64,000 bases of DNA from Alphaproteobacteria bacterium (GTDB lineage: Bacteria; Pseudomonadota; Alphaproteobacteria; Reyranellales; Reyranellaceae): the NCBI GenBank assembly GCA_947474005.1, contig CANJHI010000004.1:1-64000 (forward strand), given 5' to 3'. The notes beneath the pieces are model-generated. The model made no database searches. It had not been told where the DNA came from and saw only the letters and a list, made by a program, of their open reading frames with translations. Each line of letters opens with the position of its first letter. Position 1 is the stretch's first letter. Below, in pieces: positions 1 to 8,101 of the stretch. Position numbers and translations under genes: made by a program.

Positions 1-359
1 CCGTAGGGCGGACGCGGACCGCGCGGACGGAAGCCAGCGCCATCGCGGCCACCGCCGCCATCGCGACCACCGCCGCCACCAAATCCACCGCCGCCGCCGC
101 CACCACCGGGCTGGCGCTCGACGGCTTCACGGACCGCGATCGAGCGGCCATCGAGCAGTGCGCCGTTCATGGCCTGCATGGCCGCGGAACCCTGATCGTC
201 GGTTTCCATTTCGAGGAACGCGAAGCCACGGCTACGGCCGGTCTCGCGATCCGCGATCACTTTCGATGAGCTGACGGTCCCGAATTGGGAGAACGCTTCG
301 CCCAGACGCTCGGACGTGACCGAGTAGGGCAGATTGCCCACAAATAATTTGCGACTCAT
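1..359 (-). CDS. RNA-binding protein, single RRM with Gly-rich tail (3' end cut by window)
   Basis: About 119 residues are visible. One RNA recognition motif occupies roughly residues 4-80, with RNP2 (LFVGNL, residues 5-10) and RNP1 (RGFAFLEM, residues 44-51) both intact. A glycine-rich, Arg/Asp-containing tail then runs off the window edge. This layout is typical of small bacterial and cyanobacterial Rbp-type RRM proteins, which bind single-stranded RNA and are often cold- or stress-related. The start is the ATG whose complement is at 357-359; no strong Shine-Dalgarno is visible. The RNA target cannot be inferred. The gene is divergent from the next gene across about 300 bases. Confidence 0.9.
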   Translation of the reverse strand, partial: MSRKLFVGNLPYSVTSERLGEAFSQFGTVSSSKVIADRETGRSRGFAFLEMETDDQGSAAMQAMNGALLDGRSIAVREAVERQPGGGGGGGGFGGGGGRDGGGGRDGAGFRPRGPRPPY

Positions 360-660
360 TCAAAGCTCTGTGCTGGAGGAAGGATCGAGCGGAGTCCGGC
401 GCCCGCTTGCTGGACCATTGTGTCCAAGCGTTTCGTTGATCGTTGACGGGTGACCAAGAATCTCACGGGAAGACGTTGCCGGTATCGCGCTCCGCGACTT
501 TGCCGAGACTCGTGATGATGCTCGCCGGCCAGTGTCGCAATGCCGCACTTATGCGCTGATTCACCGTCTGAGTCCACCGCTTGCGGCCGAGGTGACGGCG
601 GTGAGGGTTGAGATCGCATCGAGCAGGCCACACAATCGCCGCGGAAATTGGAGGAACGTC
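360..660. other. intergenic region between divergent genes
   Basis: This 301-base gap lies between the start of the RRM gene (minus strand) and the NIPSNAP gene (plus strand). It should hold both promoters. I see a short inverted repeat (GGAC/GTCC around 413-426) and a ribosome binding site GGAGG just before 661. I see no convincing sigma-70 hexamer pair, RNA gene or conserved ORF. The longer open frames here lack a start context and look like GC-rich shadows. Confidence 0.5.
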
Positions 661-975
661 ATGATTGTCGACCATCGTACCTACGAATTGCAGCCGGGCA
701 GACTGCGCGAATTCCTTGCGCTCTACGAAAAGGAAGGTCTGCCGGCGCAGATGAAGCATCTCGGCAATCTTGTCGGATATTTCACCACCGAGGTCGGCAA
801 TGTGAACGAGATCGTGCACATCTGGGGTTACGAAGATCTGGCCGATCGCACCAAGCGCCGCGCCGCCATGGCAGCGGACCCTGCATGGCAAGCCTATTTG
901 CAGAAGAGCCGAGAATTCATGAAGCACATGAATAACAAGATATTGGTGCCAACCAGCTTCTCACCCACGAAGTAA
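661..975 (+). CDS. NIPSNAP family protein
   Basis: A 104-residue protein. It begins MIVDHRTYEL and contains the GRLREFL...YEKEGLP...HLGNLVGYF pattern and the aromatic EIVHIWGYEDLADR strand typical of NIPSNAP ferredoxin-like alpha/beta-barrel (dimeric) domains. The biochemical role of bacterial NIPSNAP proteins is unsettled; they often sit beside catabolic enzymes. The frame is open upstream, but the ATG at 661 has a clear GGAGG about 5 bases before it, so I prefer it. It lies 10 bases before the ThDP enzyme gene and is probably co-transcribed with it and the following binding-protein gene. Confidence 0.85.
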   Translation: MIVDHRTYELQPGRLREFLALYEKEGLPAQMKHLGNLVGYFTTEVGNVNEIVHIWGYEDLADRTKRRAAMAADPAWQAYLQKSREFMKHMNNKILVPTSFSPTK

Positions 976-985
976 GGGAAAAATC

Positions 986-2674
986 ATGGCGACCGCCCAT
1001 CCGCGCCGCAGCGGCGCGCAGGTTCTGATCGACCAACTGCGTATTCACGGAACCGAAACGATCTTCGGCGTCCCCGGCGAGAGCTATCTGGCCGCACTCG
1101 ATGCGCTCTACGCCCAGCGCAACTCGATCCGCTACGTGATCTGCCGCCAGGAAGGCGGCGCATCCTACATGGCCGAGGCCTACGGCAAGCTGACCGGCAA
1201 GCCGGGCATCTGTTTCGTGACCCGCGGCCCCGGCGCCACAAATGCTGCGGTCGGAATGCATACAGGCTTCCAGGATTCGACGCCCATGATCCTGCTGGTT
1301 GGCCAAGTGGCGCGCGAGACCACCGACCGAGAGGCCTTCCAGGAGATCGACTACCGCCGCATGTACGGCCAGATGGCCAAGTGGGTGACCCAGATCGAGG
1401 ACGCCCGCCGCATCCCCGAACTCATGAGCCAGGCTTTTCACACCGCGCTCAACGGCCGGCCCGGTCCGGTCGTGGTGGTCCTGCCGGAGGATATGCTGAC
1501 CGACGAAGTCGAGGTGGCGGACGCCGGTCCCTACCGGATCGCGCGCGGTGCGCCCTCGGCGGCCGACATGGCGACGCTGCGGGAGCTTCTCGCGGCATCG
1601 AAGCAGCCGCTTCTCATCCTGGGCGGCGGCGGCTGGAGCGCAGAGGCTTGCGCCGACATGAAGGCGTTCGCCGAGGCCAACCATCTGCCGGTCACCACGG
1701 CCTTCCGCAACCAGGACCTGATCGACAACCGACACGCCAACTTCGTGGGCGACCTCGGCCTCGGCGTGAATCCGCCGCTCGGCAAGCGCATCAAGGAAAG
1801 CGACCTCATCATCGCTGTCGGCCCGCGGCTCGGCGAGGCGACGACCGGCGGCTACACGATGTTCGATCTGCCGGTGCCGGCACAGAAGATGGTGCATGTC
1901 CACGCCAGCGCCGAGGAACTCGGCCGCGTCTACCAGGCGACGCTGCCGATCAACAGCGGCATGGCCCAGTTCGCGACGTCGGCCAAGGCGATGAAGCCCG
2001 TCGATGCCTCGGCGTGGAAGGACAAGGTCGCGGTGGCGCGCGCTGACTATCTGAAGAACATCGAACCTGTACCGCAGCCGGGCTCGGCGGATCTCTCCGC
2101 CATCGTCGGCTGGCTGAACACGCGCCTGCCCGACGACGTGATCGTCACCAACGGTGCCGGCAACTATGCCGGCTTCGTCCATCGCTTCTTCCAGTACCGC
2201 GGCTTCCGCACCCAGCTCGCGCCGACCAACGGTTCGATGGGCTACGGTGTGCCGTCGGCGGTGGCGGCCAAGATCGCGATGCCCGGCCGCATGGTCGTGT
2301 CATTCTCGGGTGATGGCTGCTTCCTGATGAACGGCCAGGAGTTCTCGACGGCCGTGCAGCACGGCGCCAACATCGTGTTCATCGTCGTCGACAACGGCAT
2401 GTACGGCACCATCCGCATGCACCAGGAGCGCGACTATCCGACCCGCGTTCACGGCACGGAGCTCAAGAATCCCGACTTCGCCGCCTATGCCCGCGCCTTC
2501 GGCGGCCACGGCGAGACGGTCGAGAAGACCGCAGACTTCGCCGCGGCGTTCGAACGCTGCGTCGCCATCGGCAAGCCGTCGATCATCCATATCAAGACCG
2601 ACGCCGAGGCGATCACCTCGCGCATTACCCTCACCAAGCTGCGCGAGCAGTCGTTGGCCAAGCAGAAGCACTGA
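986..2674 (+). CDS. thiamine diphosphate-dependent enzyme, acetolactate synthase-like
   Basis: 562 residues, the usual length for the acetohydroxyacid synthase/benzoylformate decarboxylase superfamily. The N-terminal Pyr domain carries VPGES and the cofactor-activating Glu at about residue 56 (RQEGGASYMAEAYGK). A central transhydrogenase-like domain follows. The C-terminal PP domain has the GDG motif near residue 442 followed by DNGMYGT, the Mg-ThDP binding site. No regulatory small subunit (ilvN) lies nearby and the gene is followed by a Bug-type periplasmic protein, so a catabolic carboligase or decarboxylase is more likely than branched-chain amino acid synthesis. The substrate is unknown. 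Confidence 0.88.
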   Translation: MATAHPRRSGAQVLIDQLRIHGTETIFGVPGESYLAALDALYAQRNSIRYVICRQEGGASYMAEAYGKLTGKPGICFVTRGPGATNAAVGMHTGFQDSTPMILLVGQVARETTDREAFQEIDYRRMYGQMAKWVTQIEDARRIPELMSQAFHTALNGRPGPVVVVLPEDMLTDEVEVADAGPYRIARGAPSAADMATLRELLAASKQPLLILGGGGWSAEACADMKAFAEANHLPVTTAFRNQDLIDNRHANFVGDLGLGVNPPLGKRIKESDLIIAVGPRLGEATTGGYTMFDLPVPAQKMVHVHASAEELGRVYQATLPINSGMAQFATSAKAMKPVDASAWKDKVAVARADYLKNIEPVPQPGSADLSAIVGWLNTRLPDDVIVTNGAGNYAGFVHRFFQYRGFRTQLAPTNGSMGYGVPSAVAAKIAMPGRMVVSFSGDGCFLMNGQEFSTAVQHGANIVFIVVDNGMYGTIRMHQERDYPTRVHGTELKNPDFAAYARAFGGHGETVEKTADFAAAFERCVAIGKPSIIHIKTDAEAITSRITLTKLREQSLAKQKH

Positions 2675-2681
2675 GGACAGA

Positions 2682-3650
2682 ATGAACATCACAAGGCGCG
2701 CCGCCTTCGCGGCGCCATTGATCGCACTTGCCACCGGCGCACGTGCGCAAGCCGAGTGGCCGAAGGCGCAGCCGATCAAGGTCCTCATCCCGTTCGCGCC
2801 CGGCGGCGTGCCGGATATCATTTCCCGCATTGTCACGCCCAGGATGTCGGAGGCGCTCGGCCAGGCCTTCGTCGTCGACAACAAGCCCGGTGCTGGCGGC
2901 GGGCTGGCGGGACAGCTCCTCGCCCAGGCGGCACCCGATGGCTACACGCTGCTGATGGGCACGGTGTCGACCATGTCGATCGTGCCCGCGGTCAATCCGT
3001 CGCTGAAGTACGACCCGACCAGCTTCGCCGCCATCGGCCTCGCCGCCATCGTGCCGATGGTGGCGCTGGTCCGCGCCGAATCGCCGGCGAAGGATATCCA
3101 GGGGCTGATCGCCCTGATCAAGAGCAGCCCGAAGTTCGACTACGGATCCTCGGGCAACGGCTCGATCCTTCATCTCACGGCCGAGCTCTTCAAGCTCAGG
3201 ACCGGCGTGAAGATGCAGCACATCCCCTATCGCGGATCGGCGCCGGCGTTGCAGGCGCTGCTGGCCGGCGAAGTCGACGTCGTGTTCGATGCGCTGCCGC
3301 CGGCCATCGGGCAGATCAAGGCGGGCAAGTTGCGGGCGCTCGGTCTGGCGATGGCCAAGCGCTCGCCGGTCCTTCCCGAACTGCCGACCATCGGCGAGCA
3401 AGGTGTCGCCGGCGTCGAGGCCTATACCTGGGCCGGGCTCTACGCGCCGGCCGGTACATCGGCCGCCACCGTCAATCGTCTCAATGCCGAACTGTTGAAG
3501 TCGCTCAAAGATCCCGAGAATGCGCGCAAGATCACGGAGCTCGGATACGAGCTGGCACCCTCGACCCCCGCCGAGCTGGCGGCCCACACCGTCGCAGAAC
3601 TGAAGAAGTGGACCGAGGTTGCCCGGGCGGCCGACGTGAAGCCCGATTGA
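2682..3650 (+). CDS. Bug/TctC-family tripartite tricarboxylate transporter substrate-binding protein
   Basis: 322 residues. An N-terminal export signal with RR (MNITRRAAFAAPLIALATGARA) is probably cleaved after ARA at about residue 23. The mature part shows the Bug family hallmarks IPFAPGGVPD, VVDNKPGAGG, a DGYTLLMG strand, and HIPYRGSAPALQALLAGEVD. These periplasmic proteins capture carboxylates or related small solutes. No TctA/TctB membrane genes are next to it, which is common for orphan Bug proteins. The start at 2682 follows the ThDP gene by 7 bases, so the two are probably one operon, and the ligand may be a substrate of that enzyme. Confidence 0.9.
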   Translation: MNITRRAAFAAPLIALATGARAQAEWPKAQPIKVLIPFAPGGVPDIISRIVTPRMSEALGQAFVVDNKPGAGGGLAGQLLAQAAPDGYTLLMGTVSTMSIVPAVNPSLKYDPTSFAAIGLAAIVPMVALVRAESPAKDIQGLIALIKSSPKFDYGSSGNGSILHLTAELFKLRTGVKMQHIPYRGSAPALQALLAGEVDVVFDALPPAIGQIKAGKLRALGLAMAKRSPVLPELPTIGEQGVAGVEAYTWAGLYAPAGTSAATVNRLNAELLKSLKDPENARKITELGYELAPSTPAELAAHTVAELKKWTEVARAADVKPD

Positions 3651-3702
3651 ACGGGCTCACTTGAATCGACTTGCAGAGGCGGGCCGCCGCCGCTATAGAG
3701 CG

Positions 3703-3762
3703 GTCCGTGGAGATTTGAGCCGACCGGCTTGCGACCACGTTAAACATCGCTAAAAGGTCGGA
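3703..3762 (+). promoter_or_regulatory. SAM-II (SAM-alpha) riboswitch aptamer upstream of metZ
   Basis: The sequence fits the alphaproteobacterial SAM-II pseudoknot. P1 pairs CGTGG (3706-3710) with CCACG (3735-3739). The loop holds GATTTGAGCCGACCGGCTTGC. The tail holds TTAAACATCGCTAAAAGG. Loop CCGACC (3720-3725) pairs with tail GGTCGG (3756-3761) as P2. This class senses S-adenosylmethionine and represses methionine genes. It lies about 90 bases before metZ, a classic target, and is followed by a terminator hairpin. Confidence 0.9.
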
Positions 3763-3771
3763 GGTGCTCGC

Positions 3772-3805
3772 AAAAGCCCCCGTCCTTCCAGGTCGGGGGC
3801 TTTTT
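3772..3805 (+). terminator. intrinsic terminator after the SAM-II aptamer (expression platform)
   Basis: AAAAGCCCCC (3772-3781) pairs with GGGGGCTTTT (3795-3804), with an extra G-C pair (3782/3794) and the loop between. The T run is at 3801-3805. It lies between the aptamer and the metZ start, so it would terminate inside the leader. The 3' arm region begins GGTCGG (3791-3796), the same hexamer that forms P2 of the aptamer, which offers a possible antiterminator pairing. Confidence 0.85.
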
Positions 3806-3854
3806 CGTTGCGCGCTTATCCTCGAGGGGAAGGCGCGGGCGCGAGGAGAGTGAG

Positions 3855-5066
3855 ATGGACGGATCGATCCCGAAGAAGAAGACGCAGGCCGACACCGCGA
3901 ACTGGCGGCCGCAGACGCGGGCCGTGCGCGCCGGCCAGTTGCGCAGCAACTTCGACGAAACCTCTGAAGCGCTGTTCCTGACATCGGGATATGCCTATGC
4001 GAGCGCCGAGGAGGCCGAGGCCACCTTCAAGGGCGAGAGCAACCACTATCAGTATTCGCGCTTCGGCAATCCCACCGTCACCATGTTCGAGAACCGGCTG
4101 GCGGCGCTCGAAGGCGCCGAGGCCTGTCGTGCGACCTCGACCGGCATGTCGGCAGTGTTCTTCTCCCTGCTGGCCCTGCTCAAGTCGGGCGACCGCATCG
4201 TCGCGGCCCGCCAGCTCTTCGGCTCCTGTCATTATATCGTGGCCGACCTCCTGCCGAAGTACGGCATCCAGAGCGAGCTGGTCGACGGCGGCGATCTTTT
4301 GGCCTGGGAGAAGGCGCTGTCGAAGCCGACCCAGGCCGTGCTGTTCGAATCGCCGTCCAACCCGATGCTCGATATCGTCGATATCCGCGCAGTGTGCGAC
4401 ATGGCCCACAAGGCCGGCGCCAAGGTTGTGCTCGATAACGCCTTTGCCACGCCGATGCTGCAGCGGCCGCTCGAGTGGGGCGCCGACATCGTGGTCCACT
4501 CCGCCACCAAGTACATCGACGGCCAGGGCCGCACCTTGGGCGGCGCGGTGCTGGGCTCCAAGGAGTTCATCCTGGAAAAGCTGCAGCCGATCATCCGCAA
4601 CACCGGCCCGTCGCTCAGCCCGTTCAACGCCTGGGTGCTGGTGAAGGGCCTGGAGACACTGGGCCTCCGGGTCGATCGCCATTGCGCCAACGCAGCCCGC
4701 GTGGCCGATGCGCTGTCGGGCCATCCCGCCATCTCGCGGGTGCTCTATCCAGGACGCAGCGATCATCCGCAGCACAAGCTCGCCATGAAGCAGATGTCGG
4801 GGGCGGGCGGCGTCGTCACCTTCGATCTCAAGGCCGGCAAGTGGGCGGCGTTCGAGACGCTGAACCGCCTGCAGCTGGTCGATATCTCGAACAACCTGGG
4901 CGATGCCAAGAGCCTGGTCACCCATCCGGCGACCACGACGCACATGCGCATCGGCGCCGAGGAGCGCGCCAGGCTCGGCATCAATGACGGCACCGTCCGC
5001 ATCTCGGTCGGCCTCGAAGATGCCGAGGACATCATCGCCGATCTGGTGCAGGCGCTCGGCGGCTGA
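3855..5066 (+). CDS. metZ: O-succinylhomoserine sulfhydrylase
   Basis: 403 residues of the Cys/Met-metabolism PLP-dependent family (fold type I). It converts O-succinylhomoserine and sulfide to homocysteine in direct-sulfhydrylation methionine synthesis. Visible marks are YSRFGNPTV near the N-terminus, the TSTGMSAV phosphate-binding segment, and the PLP lysine at about residue 219 in HSATKYIDGQGR. The GQGR after the lysine is typical of MetZ rather than MetB or MetC. The start ATG follows AGGAGAG by 6 bases. A SAM-II riboswitch with a terminator precedes it, so high SAM should switch it off. tenA begins 9 bases after its stop. Confidence 0.93.
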   Translation: MDGSIPKKKTQADTANWRPQTRAVRAGQLRSNFDETSEALFLTSGYAYASAEEAEATFKGESNHYQYSRFGNPTVTMFENRLAALEGAEACRATSTGMSAVFFSLLALLKSGDRIVAARQLFGSCHYIVADLLPKYGIQSELVDGGDLLAWEKALSKPTQAVLFESPSNPMLDIVDIRAVCDMAHKAGAKVVLDNAFATPMLQRPLEWGADIVVHSATKYIDGQGRTLGGAVLGSKEFILEKLQPIIRNTGPSLSPFNAWVLVKGLETLGLRVDRHCANAARVADALSGHPAISRVLYPGRSDHPQHKLAMKQMSGAGGVVTFDLKAGKWAAFETLNRLQLVDISNNLGDAKSLVTHPATTTHMRIGAEERARLGINDGTVRISVGLEDAEDIIADLVQALGG

Positions 5067-5074
5067 AGCTGGTC

Positions 5075-5686
5075 GTGTCCCTGGCCGCCGCACTCTGGGC
5101 CGCCAATCGAGAAGGAGCCGAGCGCATCCTGGCGAACGGTTTCGTGCGCGGGCTGGGCGACGGGTCGCTGCCCGTCGAGTCCTTCAAGTCATACGTGGGG
5201 CAGGACGCCTACTTCCTCGATGCCTTTGCGCGCGCCTATGCCTTCTGCCTTGCTCACACCACGTCGCGCGAGGACCTGCGGGACTTCGCCGAATTGATCG
5301 CGGGCGTGCTCGAAGAACTCAAGCTGCATAAGGGCTATGCCGAACGCTGGCAGGTCCCTCTGGCGGCGGTGACGCCGATGGCGGCGACCCAGGCCTATGT
5401 CGATTTCCTTCTCGATACCGCGCGCCGTGGCGATCTCGGCGAGACGATCGCCGCCATGACGCCGTGCATGCGGCTCTACGCTTTCCTCGGCCGCTCGCTG
5501 TCGGCGGGCCAAGTGGCGCCGAGCTATGCCGATTGGGTCACGACCTACGCCGATCCCGGCTTCGAGGCGCTGGCGGTGCGGCTCGAAGCGCTGCTGGACA
5601 AGCATGCGACGGATACTGCCGCGGTGCGCGCCAACTACACCCGCGCCATGGACCTCGAATACGGTTTCTTCGACGCCAATCTCTAA
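5075..5686 (+). CDS. tenA: TenA/THI-4 family protein (aminopyrimidine aminohydrolase / thiaminase II-like)
   Basis: 203 residues, all-helical TenA fold. The family salvages the pyrimidine of damaged thiamin by hydrolysing aminopyrimidines. The nucleophile Cys is in MTPCMRLYAFLG at about residue 131, matching the family LPC-xx-Y context. Conserved FKSYVGQDAYFLDAF is near residue 40. The GTG start at 5075 lies 9 bases after metZ, so it is probably in the same riboswitch-controlled transcript. Pairing with metZ may mean a role in a sulfur- or thiamin-linked response, but that is inference. Its stop overlaps the end of the convergent MarR gene by 4 bases. Confidence 0.85.
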   Translation: MSLAAALWAANREGAERILANGFVRGLGDGSLPVESFKSYVGQDAYFLDAFARAYAFCLAHTTSREDLRDFAELIAGVLEELKLHKGYAERWQVPLAAVTPMAATQAYVDFLLDTARRGDLGETIAAMTPCMRLYAFLGRSLSAGQVAPSYADWVTTYADPGFEALAVRLEALLDKHATDTAAVRANYTRAMDLEYGFFDANL

Positions 5687-6129
5687 AGCGCGGTGAGCTT
5701 TTCCATCGAGCGGTCGAGGGCGCCGTGCAGGTCGGCGGTGAGCTTGGCGCCCATCGCCGCGCGCACTTCCTGTTCGGCGGCGGCCCACAGCGGCAGGGCA
5801 CGCTTGAACAGCGCCCGGCCGGCCAGTGTGGCGACCAGCTCGTGCCGGCGCTTGTCGCCCGCTTCGGCGCGCTCGATCACGCCGTTGGCGAGCAGGGGGC
5901 GCAGGTTGCGCGTCAGCGTGGTGCGGTCGGTTGCCAGCAGTTCGGAGAGCCGACCGATGGTGATCGGCCCGCGCGCTGCGACAAACCCCAGCAGGGAGAA
6001 TTGCGAGATCTTGAGGCCGGTCGGCGCCATGTGCCGGCTATAAATCTGGGTCACGCGCCGGGCCGCGCCACGCACGCGAAAGCACGTGCACTCGGCGGGC
6101 GACAGGCGGATCGGGGCGGGGGCGGACAT
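5683..6129 (-). CDS. MarR-family transcriptional regulator
   Basis: 148 residues. A winged helix-turn-helix is visible: LKISQFSLLGFVA, then the recognition helix GRLSELLATDRTTLTRNLRPL and the wing AEAGDKRRHELVA. A CxCF segment (CTCFRVRGAARR) lies in the N-terminal helix, a pattern seen in a MarR subgroup and possibly redox-active. The longer frame extends upstream to 6336, but the ATG at 6129 gives normal family length and leaves room for the operator and promoter. It is divergent from a thioesterase gene 80 bases away, and a palindrome lies between them, so autoregulation and control of the thioesterase are likely. Confidence 0.88.
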   Translation of the reverse strand: MSAPAPIRLSPAECTCFRVRGAARRVTQIYSRHMAPTGLKISQFSLLGFVAARGPITIGRLSELLATDRTTLTRNLRPLLANGVIERAEAGDKRRHELVATLAGRALFKRALPLWAAAEQEVRAAMGAKLTADLHGALDRSMEKLTAL

Positions 6130-6171
6130 GGCCGTAACACTAGCTTCATCGCTTGCCCGGGCAAAGCGCCA

Positions 6172-6187
6172 ATGTGTATATGCACAT
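6172..6187. promoter_or_regulatory. candidate MarR operator in a divergent promoter
   Basis: ATGTGTATATGCACAT is a 16-base near-perfect palindrome (one central mismatch pair), the style of MarR sites. It lies between the marR-like gene and the thioesterase gene. A possible -35 TTGCCC (6153-6158) and -10 TATATG (6177-6182), 18 bases apart, put the site over the -10 of the thioesterase promoter. A second palindrome, TTGCCCGGGCAA, is at 6153-6164. Confidence 0.6.
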
Positions 6188-6208
6188 AAATTCTTCGAGG
6201 AGATGACG

Positions 6209-6682
6209 ATGGCTGCAGATGCCGGATTTGGCGTGGTGCCCCTGGAACAGGCCCGCACCATGGATGGGTTGACCTTGTTCAAGGGTCTGCTGGAGGGGCG
6301 TTTCCCGGCGCCGCCGATCTCGCGGATGCTCGGCATGACGCTGGCCGAGATTGAATTCGGCCGCGTCGTGTTCGCCTACACGCCGGTGTTCGATCACTAC
6401 AATCCGCTGGGCAGCGTGCATGGTGGCATCGCCGCCACCCTGCTCGATTCGGTGATGGGCTGCTGCATCCACACCACGCTCAAGGCCGGCATCGGCTACA
6501 CGACGGTCGAGATCAAGGTGAACTACGTGCGCGCCATGACCGACAAGACCGGCCCGGTCCGCGCCGAGGGCAAGGTGATCAATGTCGGCTCGCGCATCGG
6601 CACTTCAGAGGGCCGGCTGGTCGACGCCTCGGGCAGGCTGCTGGCGCACGGCACCACCACCTGCCTGATCTTTCCGATATAG
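6209..6682 (+). CDS. PaaI-family hotdog thioesterase
   Basis: 157 residues, single hotdog domain. The catalytic turn is HYNPLGSVHGGIAATLLDSVMG, with the HGG-x-AA-x-LD signature of PaaI/YbgC-like acyl-CoA thioesterases. The second half carries TTVEIKVNYVRAM and EGKVINVGSRIGTSEG. It hydrolyses some acyl- or aryl-CoA; the substrate is not readable. ATG at 6209 has AGGAG about 7 bases upstream; ATG at 6203 is in frame but too close to that site. It is divergent from the MarR gene and probably its target. Confidence 0.87.
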   Translation: MAADAGFGVVPLEQARTMDGLTLFKGLLEGRFPAPPISRMLGMTLAEIEFGRVVFAYTPVFDHYNPLGSVHGGIAATLLDSVMGCCIHTTLKAGIGYTTVEIKVNYVRAMTDKTGPVRAEGKVINVGSRIGTSEGRLVDASGRLLAHGTTTCLIFPI

Positions 6683-6695
6683 CCTAAACTGGGCC

Positions 6696-7604
6696 ATGCC
6701 CCAGGCGGCCGCCGAACAGAGACTGCTGAAACTCTCCATCGCCGTGACGATCGGAGTGGCGTCGTTCGGCGTCGTGTTCGGCCTGCTGTCGGGGTCGATG
6801 TCGATCGTGTTCGACGGCGTGTTCGCCGCCATCGATGCGGCGATGTCGGGACTGGCGCTGTTCGTGTCGCGGCTGGTCAGCCGCGTCGCCGACGACCGTC
6901 GGTTCCAGTTCGGCTACTGGCATATCGAGCCCATGGTGCTGGCCTTCAACGGCGGCACGCTGATGCTGCTCTGCTTCTATGCCTTCCTGAACGCGGTCGA
7001 CAGTTTCCTGGGCGGCGGCCGCCAGCTCGACTTCGATTGGGCCATCGCCTACGCGATCGTTGTCTGCATCGTCTGCTTCGGCATGTACTTCTACGAGCGC
7101 CACCTCAACCGGCACATCGACTCCGACTTCGTGCGGCTCGACACCCAGAGCTGGCTGATGTCGGCCGCCATCACCTCGGCGCTGCTGGTGGCCTTCACGG
7201 TCGCCTGGCTGCTCCAGGGCACGCCTTATCAGCACCTCACGCCCTATGCCGATCCCGTCGTGCTGGCAGTTCTGACGCTGGTCCTGGTGTTCGTGCCGAT
7301 CCGCACCGTGCGCAAGGCCTTGACCGAAATCCTGCTGATCACGCCGCCGGAGCTGGACCAGCATGTACGCCGCGTGATGGACGAGATCGTCGCCCGCCGC
7401 GGCTTCAAGCACTACACCAGCTACGTCGCCAAGGTGGGGCGGGCGCAGTTCATCGAGATCCACATCGTGGTCCCCCCGTACTCGCCGCTCAGCAGCATTG
7501 CCATGGCCGACGCCATCCGGCGCGAGATCGCGACGGCGATCGGCGGCGAAGGCCCGCACAGATGGCTCACCATCGACTTCACCGCCGATCCGCGCTGGCT
7601 GTAG
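6696..7604 (+). CDS. cation diffusion facilitator family transporter
   Basis: 302 residues. About five to six hydrophobic segments come first (from residue 12), then a cytosolic alpha/beta domain (about residues 210-302). Metal-site-like acidic residues appear in TM2 (FDGVFAAIDAAM) and at the TM5 entry (DTQSWLMSAAITSAL). The RFQFGYWHIEPM loop after TM2 is a CDF signature. These are divalent metal/proton antiporters exporting Zn, Fe, Co or Mn; specificity cannot be told. It starts 13 bases after the thioesterase gene. Confidence 0.88.
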   Translation: MPQAAAEQRLLKLSIAVTIGVASFGVVFGLLSGSMSIVFDGVFAAIDAAMSGLALFVSRLVSRVADDRRFQFGYWHIEPMVLAFNGGTLMLLCFYAFLNAVDSFLGGGRQLDFDWAIAYAIVVCIVCFGMYFYERHLNRHIDSDFVRLDTQSWLMSAAITSALLVAFTVAWLLQGTPYQHLTPYADPVVLAVLTLVLVFVPIRTVRKALTEILLITPPELDQHVRRVMDEIVARRGFKHYTSYVAKVGRAQFIEIHIVVPPYSPLSSIAMADAIRREIATAIGGEGPHRWLTIDFTADPRWL

Positions 7605-7665
7605 GGGTATTTGACCTTTCCCCCGGAACGTCCCATGTCAGAAATCGAAGGGGTTCCGCCGACCG

Positions 7666-8058
7666 ATGTACACAGCCACAACCCGTGCCATCCGCGTGAC
7701 CGTCACGCCGCAATATCTGCCTGACCAGTCCGATCCGGCCAAGTCGCAGTATGTCTGGGCCTACCAGGTCCGGATTGAGAACAAGGGCACCGACACGGTG
7801 CAGCTGCGCAGCCGCCACTGGAAGATCACCGACGGACTTGGCAGATTCCAGGAAGTGAAGGGCCCCGGCGTGGTCGGCAAGACGCCGATGCTGCGTCCGG
7901 GCGATGTGTTCGAGTACAATTCCGGCACGCCGCTTTCCACGCCATCCGGCATCATGGCCGGCACGTATCAGATGGTGAGCGAGCAGGGAGAAAAGTTCGA
8001 CATCGAGATTCCGACCTTCTCGCTCGATATGCCGACCGAGAAGCGTCACCTCAATTGA
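7666..8058 (+). CDS. apaG: ApaG domain protein
   Basis: 130 residues, the usual ApaG length. The beta-sandwich signature is visible: [52 protein letters not shown], and FSLDMP at the end. ApaG is linked to Co/Mg resistance and binds nucleotides or pyrophosphate in some structures; its exact job is unclear. Here it follows a CDF metal transporter by 61 bases and precedes folE, so the metal link is contextual. Start ATG 7666. Confidence 0.93.
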   Translation: MYTATTRAIRVTVTPQYLPDQSDPAKSQYVWAYQVRIENKGTDTVQLRSRHWKITDGLGRFQEVKGPGVVGKTPMLRPGDVFEYNSGTPLSTPSGIMAGTYQMVSEQGEKFDIEIPTFSLDMPTEKRHLN

Positions 8059-8101
8059 AGTGGTGCCAAACGAGCCGAGCCGGGGACCAGGAGGAGCGAC
8101 G

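Noticed and set aside
356-975. Longer start for the NIPSNAP gene at 532
   Set aside because: The added N-terminus has no family similarity; ATG 661 has a clear GGAGG.
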